DNA of 53,317 bases from an uncultured Clostridium sp. (GTDB lineage Bacteria > Bacillota > Clostridia > TANB77 > CAG-508): contig CAOKQZ010000011.1 of the NCBI GenBank assembly GCA_948471055.1, positions 1 to 53,317 of the forward strand. The letters run 5' to 3'. This document shows, one piece after another, positions 35,618-43,646 of this stretch. Positions within the stretch are counted from its first letter, which is position 1. Each line of letters opens with the position of its first letter. Below the pieces are notes generated by a model that was not told the origin of the DNA, did no database searches, and was given only the letters and a program-made list of their open reading frames with translations. A program made the position numbers and the translations under genes.

Positions 35618-36474
35618 TATGCTTCAACCTCCTCTGTTTTATGGTACTGAATTAACTGATAAATGGTATCTTTTAATTGTTCTCTTTCTACAATTTTATC
35701 AATAAATCCATGTTCTAATAAAAACTCTGCTGTTTGAAATCCCTCTGGTAATGCTTCCCCTATGGTTTGTTCGATTACTCTTGGTCCTGCAAAACCAATC
35801 ATCGCATGTGGCTCTGCAAGTACAATGTCACCTAAACTGGCAAAAGATGCTGTAACACCACCATAAGTTGGGTCGGTTAAGACTGAAATGTAGAGTAATC
35901 CTGCTTCATTTAACTTTGAAAGTGCTGTTGTTGTTTTTGCCATTTGCATAAGAGAAATAATTCCTTCTTGCATTCTAGCTCCCCCAGAAACACAAAATAT
36001 GATAAGGGGCAATTTTTTCGCAATCGCTTGTTCAATGGCATAGGTAATTTTTTCTCCTACCACAATTCCCATACTTCCCATTAAAAAGCCACTATCCATA
36101 ATACAAATAACCACTTTTTCTCCATGAATATTTCCTGTACCACAAGCAACGGCTTCTTCTAATCCTGTTTTTTCTCGTAAGGCTTTTAATTTCTTTGGGT
36201 AATCCTCTAAATCTAAGGGATTGGTGGTATCAATATTATAATTAAAACGCTCATAAGTATCTTTATCGATGATTAAATCTAGTCGTTTTCCAATATGCAT
36301 ACGAAAGTAATGTCCACAGTTTGGACAAATATTTAAGTTTTCTCGTACCGTTTCTTTATACACAATTTCCTTGCAATTTTCGCATTTTAGCCATTTACCA
36401 ATAGGAATATCCACTTTGGATTTTTTATTTTTTGCGGTTGCAATTTCTCTTTTCTTTATTTTATCAACAATCAT
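35617..36474 (-). CDS. accD: Acetyl-CoA carboxylase carboxyltransferase, beta subunit
   Basis: Beta subunit of the same enzyme. The 285-residue protein has an N-terminal zinc ribbon (CENCKEIV near 33 and CPNCGHYF near 52) followed by the catalytic domain with [35 protein letters not shown] and [17 protein letters not shown] [19 protein letters not shown]. The start ATG 36474 lies three bases after the recoded accC stop, behind AAGAGGAA. accC, accD and accA are contiguous. Confidence 0.96.
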   Translation of the reverse strand: MIVDKIKKREIATAKNKKSKVDIPIGKWLKCENCKEIVYKETVRENLNICPNCGHYFRMHIGKRLDLIIDKDTYERFNYNIDTTNPLDLEDYPKKLKALREKTGLEEAVACGTGNIHGEKVVICIMDSGFLMGSMGIVVGEKITYAIEQAIAKKLPLIIFCVSGGARMQEGIISLMQMAKTTTALSKLNEAGLLYISVLTDPTYGGVTASFASLGDIVLAEPHAMIGFAGPRVIEQTIGEALPEGFQTAEFLLEHGFIDKIVEREQLKDTIYQLIQYHKTEEVEA

Positions 36475-36477
36475 TGT

Positions 36478-37829
36478 CTATTCCTCTTTTCCGTAATATT
36501 TCCTTTTCAATAAAAGAGGTATCAAAATTTCCTCTAATAAAGTTTGGATTTCGAATAATCGTAAATAAAAAGTCTCGATTGGTAGAAACACCATCAATAA
36601 CGAGTTCTTCTAACGCACGTTTCATTTTCGCAATTGCCTCATTTCTCGTGGTTCCATGGGTAATTAGTTTAGCTATCATCGAGTCGTAATGTGGTGGTAT
36701 GGTATAACCACTATAAATAGCGGTATCGATACGAATTCCATTTCCCCCTGGTAGGTTGATTTCGGAAATGGTGCCTGGTGATGGCATAAAGTTTTTGCTT
36801 GGGTTTTCGGCATTAATTCGACATTCAATCGCATGACCACGAAATTCGATATCTTTTTGTTTGAATTGTAGTTCTTCTCCTCCTGCTACTTTAATTTGTG
36901 CTTTTACTAAATCAATTCCAGTTCGCATTTCTGTAATGGGATGTTCTACTTGAATACGAGTATTCATTTCCATGAAATAGAAGTTTTTATCCGCATCTAC
37001 TAAGAATTCGATGGTTCCGTAAACTGGTATAGCCTGCTACTTTTGCCGCTTTTACAGCAGCATTTCCCATTTTATTTCTGGTTTTATCATCAATTGCAGT
37101 AGAAGGGGTTTCTTCAATGATTTTTTGGTGTTTTCGTTGAATGGAGCAATCTCTTTCGCCTAGGTGTACAACGTTTCCATGTTCATCGGCTAGTATCTGA
37201 ATTTCTACATGTCTTGGGTTTTTAATGAATTTTTCTAAATAGATTTCATCATCATTAAAAGAATTTTTGGCTTCTTGTTTAACAATATTATAATTTTCTT
37301 CTAATTCTCGTGCATTATTTGCAATACGAATTCCTTTTCCGCCACCACCAGCAGCAGCTTTTAGCATAACAGGATAACCAATTGTTTGTGCTATGGCAAT
37401 AGCGTCTTTTAATCCTCGAACACTTCCATTAGAACCGGGAATAACAGGAACACCAGCTTCTTTCATTAATTGTTTGCTATTGGATTTATTTCCGAGTAAA
37501 TCAATTACTTTTGAAGTAGGTCCAATGAATTTGATGTTGGATTCTTCGCAGATTTTAGCAAAACTAGCATTTTCAGATAAAAAGCCAAAGCCAGGATGAA
37601 TGCTATCTGCACCAGTAATACAAGCAGCTTCAATAATGTTTTTTACATTCAAATAACTTTTTGAAGATGGTGCAGGTCCAATGCAAATGGCTTCATCAGC
37701 AAGACGAGTATGTAGTGCATTTTTGTCTGCTTCGGAATACACCGCAACGGTTCGTATGTTCATTTCTTTACAAGCTCGAATAATACGTACTGCAATTTCT
37801 CCACGGTTTGCAATTAAGATTTTATTCAT
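36478..37829 (-). CDS. accC: Biotin carboxylase, needs +1 recoding at two CGG codons
   Basis: ATP-grasp enzyme that carboxylates biotin on AccB. The frame from ATG 37829 (NKILIANRGEIAVRIIRAC) has the ATP-grasp core KAAAGGGGKGIRIA and HQKIIEETPS. TTA-CGG-A at 37019 (codon 271) must shift to GGA: VAGYTSLGTIEFLVDADKNF, with the catalytic EMNTRIQVEH motif just after. A second in-frame CGG at 36493 (TTA-CGG-A) shifts to GGA-AAA-GAG-GAA-TAG, ending the protein as ILGKEE at 36478, three bases before accD. The result is 449 residues. Without the second shift the frame would run into accD and end at 36464. Without the first, the enzyme lacks its active site. Confidence 0.95.
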
Positions 37830-37845
37830 CGTTTTTCTCCTTCCT

Positions 37846-38268
37846 TTATACTAATGCAAAAGTAAGTTCTCCTTTTGCTGCTATTTTCCCATCAACAGTA
37901 GCAATGGCTTCTCCTATACCAATAGGTCCCTTTTTCTTTATAATCTTTACTTCTAACTTTAATCGGTCTCCTGGAACTACCATTTTCTTAAACTTCATTT
38001 TATCAATGCCACCAAACAAGGCATTTTTCCCCTTGTTTTCCTCTACACTTAAAATTGCCACAGCCCCTGTTTGAGCTAAACTTTCCGCAATTAACACCCC
38101 TGGCATAATAGGATTACCCGGAAAATGCCCTTTAAAATACCATTCCGTTTCGTCTATCGTTTTATATGCGATTGCACTTTCTCCCGGAATGTATTCCTCC
38201 ACCTCATCAATCATCAAAAATGGTTCTCGTTGCGGAATGATTTTTTTAATTTCTTCTTTATTTAACAT
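37846..38268 (-). CDS. fabZ: 3-hydroxyacyl-ACP dehydratase FabZ
   Basis: Dehydrates 3-hydroxyacyl-ACP in elongation. The 140-residue hot-dog-fold protein has IPQREPFLMIDEV, the catalytic WYFKGHFPGNPIMPGVLIAE (His and later Glu), VVPGDRLKLEV and KGPIGIGEA. It lies 16 bases upstream of accC on the same strand. In front of it, on the opposite strand, is orphan ORF 4. Confidence 0.95.
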   Translation of the reverse strand: MLNKEEIKKIIPQREPFLMIDEVEEYIPGESAIAYKTIDETEWYFKGHFPGNPIMPGVLIAESLAQTGAVAILSVEENKGKNALFGGIDKMKFKKMVVPGDRLKLEVKIIKKKGPIGIGEAIATVDGKIAAKGELTFALV

Positions 38269-38324
38269 TGATTATCCTCTTTTCTTTTTAATATAAACTA
38301 AAGGCATGTATTTGTTAGATTTAT

Positions 38325-38353
38325 TTGCATTTTACATAAATTTATATTATAAT
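38325..38353 (+). promoter_or_regulatory. Promoter of orphan ORF 4
   Basis: TTGCAT at 38325-38330, 17-bp spacer starting TTTACATAAA, TATAAT at 38348-38353. It fires opposite to the fatty-acid genes. Confidence 0.65.
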
Positions 38354-38401
38354 ATAATTATGATACAATAACACTATCAAGTGAAGTAGAAAGGAGTCAT
38401 T

Positions 38402-38689
38402 ATGGATTATTATTTTTTTGATTTAAGTGTAGCTGAGAGAGAGTTCTATCGGTTAGATGAGGAGTACAAACTTCCTCCTGAATTAATACCTTGTTTACAA
38501 CAGATTATTACAACTGGTGTAAGCAATTACGTTAATTATGAGTTCTGTTTACCGAAGACTTTTTCTGTTCAGGCTGTCAGTGAGCAGTATAACGAAGCGG
38601 TTATCGGTTTTGTGAATAGCTGTCTTGGAGGATCCTTTGTAGCAAACATTAAATACTCCGATAAATCAACTGATATTACTCTCATTTAA
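38402..38689 (+). CDS. Orphan protein 4, with an in-frame CGG codon
   Basis: Unrecognised 95-residue protein (DYYFFDLSVAEREFYRLDEEY...), no signal peptide, inserted antisense between accB and fabZ. RBS AAAGGAG precedes ATG. CGG is in frame at 38450-38452 (codon 17, TAT-CGG-TTA); a +1 shift there would give GGT then TAG at once. Codon choice is richer in G+C than the neighbours. It has its own promoter and terminator, like the other orphans. Function unknown. Confidence 0.62.
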   Translation: MDYYFFDLSVAEREFYRLDEEYKLPPELIPCLQQIITTGVSNYVNYEFCLPKTFSVQAVSEQYNEAVIGFVNSCLGGSFVANIKYSDKSTDITLI

Positions 38690-38711
38690 ATGTACCATTC
38701 ATAATTCCAGT

Positions 38712-38740
38712 AAGGTGGGGATTTTCATATCCCCCCTTAT
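38712..38740. terminator. Terminator between orphan ORF 4 and accB
   Basis: AAGGTGGGGA pairs with TCCCCCCTT around TTTTCATA, then a T-rich stretch. It also lies directly at the accB 3' end on the other strand. Confidence 0.75.
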
Positions 38741-39187
38741 TTATTTTATTCTAAACAATGGTGTACCATATTCTACTGGTTCGCCGTCGTTTACTAGAAT
38801 TTCTGTTATGGTTCCGTTAAATTCGGACTCGATTTCGTTCATTAGTTTCATGGCTTCTATGATACAAAGGGTATCCCCTTTTTTTACCGTTTTTCCTATT
38901 TCTACGTAACTTTCTGAGGTTGGTGATGGTTTCATATAGAAGGTTCCTACCATTGGGGAAGTTACAAGGTTTCCGTCTTCTTGTTTGGTTTCTTTTGAAG
39001 AAACAGGGATTGTGGTTTCTGTTTGTGTTTCAATTGGTTTTGTTTCAGTTTGATTTACGATAATGGTTTCGTTTTTTGCTTCTTTTTTCATGCTAATTTT
39101 GGTTCCATCTGGGAAATCAATGTCGATTGCAGTTAATTTTGAATTCCCCATGTCTTCCATTAATTGTTTAATTTTTTCGTATTCCAT
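38741..39187 (-). CDS. accB: Biotin carboxyl carrier protein
   Basis: Carries the biotin that AccC carboxylates and AccDA uses. The 148-residue protein has an N-terminal helix (YEKIKQLMEDMGNSKL), a flexible Thr/Glu-rich linker and a C-terminal biotinyl domain with SPMVGTFYMKPSPTSE and the biotinylation motif IEAMKLMNEIE (lysine near 112). BirA, its modifier, is encoded 4 kb upstream in the same direction. Separated from fabF by a double copy of the dispersed repeat. Confidence 0.95.
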   Translation of the reverse strand: MEYEKIKQLMEDMGNSKLTAIDIDFPDGTKISMKKEAKNETIIVNQTETKPIETQTETTIPVSSKETKQEDGNLVTSPMVGTFYMKPSPTSESYVEIGKTVKKGDTLCIIEAMKLMNEIESEFNGTITEILVNDGEPVEYGTPLFRIK

Positions 39188-39246
39188 GTTGGTTCTCCTT
39201 TCTCATTTATACTTTAAAACTCATTATTATCTACGAAGAATTTACA

Positions 39247-39365
39247 GGAAACCTCCTTTAACAAGGGAGGTGGCAAGGCAAAGCCTTGACGGAGGGTTCT
39301 TAATGCTTCTTGGAAGAACCTCCAGTCAGCTTCGCTGACAGCCCCCTTGTTAAAGGGGCTTTTTT
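39247..39365. repeat. Two inverted copies of the dispersed palindromic repeat
   Basis: 39247-39302 (AAACCTCCTTTAACAAGG...GACGGAGGGTTCTTAA) and 39313-39365 (GAAGAACCTCCAGTCAGC...CCCTTGTTAAAGGGGC). Same head-to-head arrangement as at 675-795, between fabF and accB. Confidence 0.85.
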
Positions 39366-39400
39366 GTAGTCCTTCGTAGTCTTAAAAAGTAATCTATTTA

Positions 39401-40639
39401 TTACATATATTTTTTTAAAATAATGCTAGCGTTTTGACCACCAAAACCTAGTGAATTTGACATGATGATGTTTAAATCTGCTTTTCTTGGGGTGTTTGGT
39501 ACAATGTCTAGGTCACATTCTTCGTCTTTTTCTTTGTAATGAATGGTTGGTGGAACAAGTTTTTGTTCCATTGCTTTTGCACAAATAAGTGCTTCTACGG
39601 CTCCTGCTGCTCCTAATAGATGTCCTGTATTTCCTTTTGTAGAACTAACCATTACTTTAGCACTAGCAACATCTCCTAAAGCTTGTTTAATGGCTTTTGT
39701 TTCGGTACTATCGTTTAAATGAGTAGAAGTTCCATGTGCGTTAATGTAGTCAATGTCTTTAGGTTCAATGTTAGCATCCTCAATGGCTCTTTTCATAGCT
39801 CTTGCACCACCTTCACCATCTGGTGATGGCGAGGTAATGTGGTAGGCGTCTGAGGTTGCACCATAACCAATTACTTCTGCATATATGGTGGCATTTCTTT
39901 TTTTGGCATGTTCTAGTTCTTCTAATACAATCACACCTGCTCCTTCTCCCATAACAAATCCATTTCTTTCCTTATCAAAGGGAATACTTGCTCTTGTTTT
40001 ATCTTCTGTACCCGATAAGGCTTTCATGTTCTCAAAGCCTGCAATTCCTACTTCACAAATAGAGGCTTCTGTTCCACCTGCAAAAATAACATCTTCTGCA
40101 CCATATTTAATGGTTCGGTAAGCCTCTCCTATGGCATGTGTTGAGGACGCACAGGCTGAAACAATGGAAATGGATTCTCCTTTTAAGCCTAATTCAATGG
40201 CAATATTTCCTGCTGGCATATTGGTAATGACCATGGGAATAAACATAGGTGATACACGGTTATGTCCTTTTTCGAAATTAACTTCACATTGGTCTTGCAA
40301 GGTTTTTAATCCACCAATTCCAGAACTAACAAATACCCCCACTCGGTCAAAATCCGTGTTTTCTTTTGTAATTCCACTATTTTCAAAGGCTTCTTTTGCA
40401 GCAATAATAGCAAATTGAGAGGAACGATCCAAACGTTTTGCCTGTTTTTGCTCAAAATAATCTAGTGGATTATATTCCTTTACTTCTGCTACCAATTTGG
40501 TTTTAAATGTTTCGGCATTAAATAACGAAATGTTATCAATTCCACAAGTTCCATTTTCAATTCCTTTCCATGTTTCAGTAACATTTTTTCCAATTGGAGT
40601 AATGGCTCCAAGACCAGTAATCACAACTCGTTTTTCCAT
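39401..40639 (-). CDS. fabF: 3-oxoacyl-ACP synthase II, FabF
   Basis: Condensing enzyme that extends acyl-ACP with malonyl-ACP. The 412-residue thiolase-fold protein has the catalytic cysteine in SIVSACASSTHAIGEAYR, and the two histidines in YINAHGTSTHLNDSTE and STKGNTGHLLGAAGAVEA, then SNSLGFGGQNASI near the end. FabH, the initiating condensing enzyme, is not in the window. Its start region is AAAGGATTTG, in front of which sits the antisense orphan ORF 5. Confidence 0.96.
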   Translation of the reverse strand: MEKRVVITGLGAITPIGKNVTETWKGIENGTCGIDNISLFNAETFKTKLVAEVKEYNPLDYFEQKQAKRLDRSSQFAIIAAKEAFENSGITKENTDFDRVGVFVSSGIGGLKTLQDQCEVNFEKGHNRVSPMFIPMVITNMPAGNIAIELGLKGESISIVSACASSTHAIGEAYRTIKYGAEDVIFAGGTEASICEVGIAGFENMKALSGTEDKTRASIPFDKERNGFVMGEGAGVIVLEELEHAKKRNATIYAEVIGYGATSDAYHITSPSPDGEGGARAMKRAIEDANIEPKDIDYINAHGTSTHLNDSTETKAIKQALGDVASAKVMVSSTKGNTGHLLGAAGAVEALICAKAMEQKLVPPTIHYKEKDEECDLDIVPNTPRKADLNIIMSNSLGFGGQNASIILKKYM

Positions 40640-40675
40640 TTTTTCAAATCCTTTCTATATTTTAATTTGTTCTAT

Positions 40676-40704
40676 TTGCACATTACGTTAATTTATGATA
40701 TAAT
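40676..40704 (+). promoter_or_regulatory. Promoter of orphan ORF 5
   Basis: TTGCAC at 40676-40681, 17-bp spacer starting ATTACGTTAA, TATAAT at 40699-40704, antisense to the fatty-acid genes. Confidence 0.7.
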
Positions 40705-40736
40705 ATTTACATAATTCCAATAAAGGAGGTAACACT

Positions 40737-41051
40737 ATGAACCCTGACGTAATGAAACTTATTGAAGAGGCAGATGCCCTTCGGAAACAGTACAATGCAA
40801 ATGCAGTTATTTGCAAAGATGCACAAGTAAAAACTTTGGCAACAGTAGTAGCCGAAGCATTTCGTATTGACCGTATTCCCGATTGTTTGGAGTTTACTCA
40901 TGTAGCTCCCTATAATTCCAATCTGTTCATTGAGGTGGCAAAGGAATTATACTCTGCTTTATCAATGGACTTAGAAGTTTTGGATGATAGGATCCGCTAT
41001 ACATCAAGAGGTCCTGAGGCCTATGTCAGACTTTGGCATCAGCCTAAATAG
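40737..41051 (+). CDS. Orphan protein 5, with an in-frame CGG codon
   Basis: Unrecognised 104-residue soluble protein (NPDVMKLIEEADALRKQY..., later TLATVVAEAFRIDRIPDC), mainly helical by appearance. RBS AAAGGAGG. CGG is in frame at 40782-40784 (codon 16, CTT-CGG-AAA), the same CTT-CGG-AA context that shifts in the acyltransferase at 20941, so local context does not separate the two behaviours. A +1 shift would give about fifteen residues and stop. Codons CGC, CTG, GAG and GTG point to a higher-G+C donor. Function unknown; inserted antisense between fabG and fabF. Confidence 0.62.
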   Translation: MNPDVMKLIEEADALRKQYNANAVICKDAQVKTLATVVAEAFRIDRIPDCLEFTHVAPYNSNLFIEVAKELYSALSMDLEVLDDRIRYTSRGPEAYVRLWHQPK

Positions 41052-41108
41052 CTAATTGATACCAATGGAAGTCTTTATCCTTTTTGTTAAGGTAGAGGCT
41101 TCTTTTGG

Positions 41109-41843
41109 TTACATTAACATTCCGCCATCAACGTGTAGTACTTGCCCTGTTATGTAAGAACTATCCTCACTCGATAAGAATTTTACAACATTAGCTACGT
41201 CTTTTGCTTTTCCCATTCGTTTTAGGGGAATGTTTTTTGCAATTTCTTCTTTGATTTCTTCTTTTAGAATGGCGGTCATGTCAGTTTGAATGAACCCAGG
41301 TGCGATAGCATTTACTAGTATGTTTCTGGAGGCTACTTCTTTGGCTAGGCTTTTGGTAAAGCCGATAATACCTGCTTTTGAGGCTGAATAGTTGGTTTGC
41401 CCTGCATTGCCAGATATTCCAACTACAGAGGAAATATTGATAATTCTTCCACTTCTTGCTTTCATCATGATTGGAATGACTTGTTTTGTAACATTGAAGG
41501 TTCCGATTAGGTTTACATCGATTACATCTTCAAAATCTTCTTTTTTCATTCTCATAAGAAGCATATCTTTGGTAATTCCTGCGTTGTTTACTAAAACATC
41601 AATTGTACCGTAGTGTTCGATTACTTCTTTTACAAATTTTTCGCAATCTTCGTAATTTGAGACATCTCCTTGAACGGCAAAACATTGTACATTGTTTTGT
41701 GCAATTTCTTTTTTGGTTTCTTCTAATTCGTCATTTTGGGTTCGATAATTGATGGCAATGTCATATCCCTCTTTTGCAAGGGTTAATGCGATTTGTTTAC
41801 CAATGCCACGTGTTCCGCCTGTGATTAGTGCTATTTTATTCAT
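41109..41843 (-). CDS. fabG: 3-oxoacyl-ACP reductase FabG
   Basis: NADPH-dependent reduction of 3-oxoacyl-ACP. The 244-residue SDR protein starts MNKIALITGGTRGIGKQIAL (cofactor motif TGGTRGIG), has NNAG as LVNNAGITKDMLLMRM, the catalytic Ser and YxxxK in INISSVVGISG and NYSASKAGIIGFTKSLAKE, and ends DGGMLM. ATG 41843 is chosen (AAAGGATG before it); an upstream in-frame start at 41939 would begin inside a dispersed repeat and is unlikely. Confidence 0.95.
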   Translation of the reverse strand: MNKIALITGGTRGIGKQIALTLAKEGYDIAINYRTQNDELEETKKEIAQNNVQCFAVQGDVSNYEDCEKFVKEVIEHYGTIDVLVNNAGITKDMLLMRMKKEDFEDVIDVNLIGTFNVTKQVIPIMMKARSGRIINISSVVGISGNAGQTNYSASKAGIIGFTKSLAKEVASRNILVNAIAPGFIQTDMTAILKEEIKEEIAKNIPLKRMGKAKDVANVVKFLSSEDSSYITGQVLHVDGGMLM

Positions 41844-41879
41844 TATTATCATCCTTTCTTTTTTGCTTTTTCTTTGTAG

Positions 41880-41991
41880 CAAGAACCTTCCGTCAGAGCT
41901 TCGCTCTGCCATTTCATATAAGATATCTGTAACACTCACTAACGTTCGTTAACAGCTATCTTAACCTCCCTTAACTAAAAGAGGCTTTTTA
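41880..41991. repeat. Dispersed repeat interrupted by a 50-base insert
   Basis: The left hairpin AAGAACCTTCCGTCAGAGC...GCTCTGCC and the right hairpin CTCCCTTAACTAAAAGAGGC are separated by about 50 bases (near 41912-41964) that begin TTTCATATAAGATATC and hold the symmetrical AACGTTCGTT. It looks like a copy of the repeat family split by a small insertion. Confidence 0.6.
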
Positions 41992-42010
41992 GGGTTATGC
42001 TTCTTAGACA

Positions 42011-42062
42011 AAGGCCCCTTTACCTAAGGGGGCTGTCAGCGAAGCTGACTGGGGGTTCTTAT
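42011..42062. repeat. Dispersed palindromic repeat
   Basis: AAAGGCCCCTTTACCTAAGG, GGGCTGTCAGCGAAGCTGAC, TGGGGGTTCTTA, between fabD and fabG and 20 bases after the fabD stop. Confidence 0.85.
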
Positions 42063-42082
42063 ACACACCATTCATAAAGAAA

Positions 42083-43016
42083 TTATCTTTTTACAATTTC
42101 AATTACATTCTGTAGGGTTTCTACATTGTTTACATGTAATATATTAATTTCCTTTTCGGTTGGAATTCGTTTTACAAAACCAGATAGGGTTTTTCCTGGA
42201 CCTATTTCAATAAAGGTATCAACTCCCGTAGCAAGCATAGTTTCTAGGCTTTTTCCAAAGTGAACAGGGCTTATAATATGGTTTGCTAATATATCTTTTA
42301 TATTATCTGTTTTGGTATAGGTTGTTCCATCTAGGTTTTTTATGACTGGTGTTTGGAATGGATGGAAATTTATTGTTTCTAATTCTTTTTTCAACGCATC
42401 CCTACTATCGATTAGTTTTTCGGTATGAAATGGTCCGGAGGTTTTTAAGATTCTTACCTTTTTTACTCCTGCTTCTTTGGCATAAGTTTCTGCCTCTTCT
42501 ACTCCCTCTTTATCACCCGAAATTACAATTTGTCCGAGGACAATTAAAATTAACAGGAACCACAAAACCTTTTTGTACTTTTTTACAAAGTTCTATTACT
42601 TGTTCTTCTTTCATACCAAGAAGTGCTGCCATTCGCCATTCTCCTTTTGGAGCAAGGTTTTGCATGTATTCACCTCTTTTTTTTACAAGCGTAATTCCCT
42701 CTTCGAACAAAAGGGCTTTACTGTAAATAAGTGCTGTATATTCACCTAAACTAAGCCCACTTGAAACGTCTGCTTGTATTCCATGTTTTTCAAGTAAGGA
42801 AAGAATTGCTAAACTCATGGTTAAAATACAAATTTGTGTATATTTCGTTTCGTTTAAGGTTTCTTCCTCTTCAAAACTAATTTTCTTTACATCAATCCCT
42901 GTTATTTTTTCGACTTTATCATAAATGTCTCTTACTTCTTCATATGTTTCGTATAAATCTTTTCCCATACCTAGACTTTGAGAACCTTGACCCGGAAACA
43001 AAAATCCAATTTTCAT
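42083..43016 (-). CDS. fabD: Malonyl-CoA:ACP transacylase, needs +1 recoding at CGG
   Basis: Loads malonate on the acyl carrier protein. The frame from ATG 43016 has FLFPGQGSQSLGMGKDL and the nucleophile serine in GLSLGEYTALIYSKAL (GLSLGE, with Leu where GHSLGE is usual). CCT-CGG-A at 42536 (codon 161) shifts to GGA: NFNCPGQIVISGDKEGVEEA, the conserved FabD loop, followed by SGPFHTEKL with the catalytic histidine, and ends at 42083, about 310 residues. Read without the shift the protein ends at 167 residues and lacks the active-site histidine, so recoding is needed for function. Confidence 0.94.
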
Positions 43017-43048
43017 TCTTACTTTCTTCCTTTCTTAGATTACTCTTC

Positions 43049-43646
43049 TTATTTTTCATGATTTCTTAAAAGTTTTCTTTGCAATAATGTTTTTTCCAAT
43101 AATTCAAAAAAACGTTTTATGACTTGATTGTTATCAATCGTCTTATGAAATTCGATTCGAATCGAAGAGGCAATTTCTTGTAATTCTTCTTTCATTTTTT
43201 CTTGATTGGTATTTATCCCAATTCCAATTACCATGTATTTTACCATGTCTCCACTTACCTTTGTTTCCACTAAAATACCGCCAATTTTTTTATGATTATA
43301 CACCATATCATTTGGTAGTTTGATTCCCAAAGTAATGTTATACAATTCTTGAAATACTTCTTTTATAAGATTGGCAAGTTCTACGGTAATTCCCTCAATT
43401 TGGTCAAGAGAGCAATTGGTTTTTATAAAACAAGAAAAAGCAATGTTTCCAGTTTCATCTGTATGCCAAACTCTTCCATGAGTACCGTTTCCCATTGGTT
43501 TGAATATCGGCTATTACTACGGTTCCATTGGTTATGGTATTTTCTTCAATTCTTCTCCAAATTTCCAATTGTGTGGAATCAATTTTTGGATAATAATAGA
43601 CATCTCTTGCCAAATATTTTGTTTTTAAATCGCTTTTTGGTTCCAT
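43049..43646 (-). CDS. birA: Biotin-protein ligase, needs +1 recoding at CGG
   Basis: Attaches biotin to AccB. Begins ATG 43646, overlapping the upstream ligase gene by 22 bases. It has YYPKIDSTQLEIWRRI (DSTQ motif) and AAA-CGG-T at 43487 (codon 54), which must shift to GGT: DIQTNGKGTHGRVWHTDETG, the biotin-binding loop (usual form GRGRxGR), then LPNDMVYNHKKIGGILVE and IGIGINTNQ. It totals about 198 residues, a short class I ligase without the DNA-binding domain and with a reduced C-terminal domain. Unshifted, it ends near 63 residues. Its place next to the Acc genes fits. Confidence 0.9.

Noticed and set aside
41109..41939. Longer FabG beginning at 41939
   Set aside because: The extra 32 residues lie in a dispersed repeat, have no ribosome site and are absent from FabG proteins; ATG 41843 has AAAGGATG.
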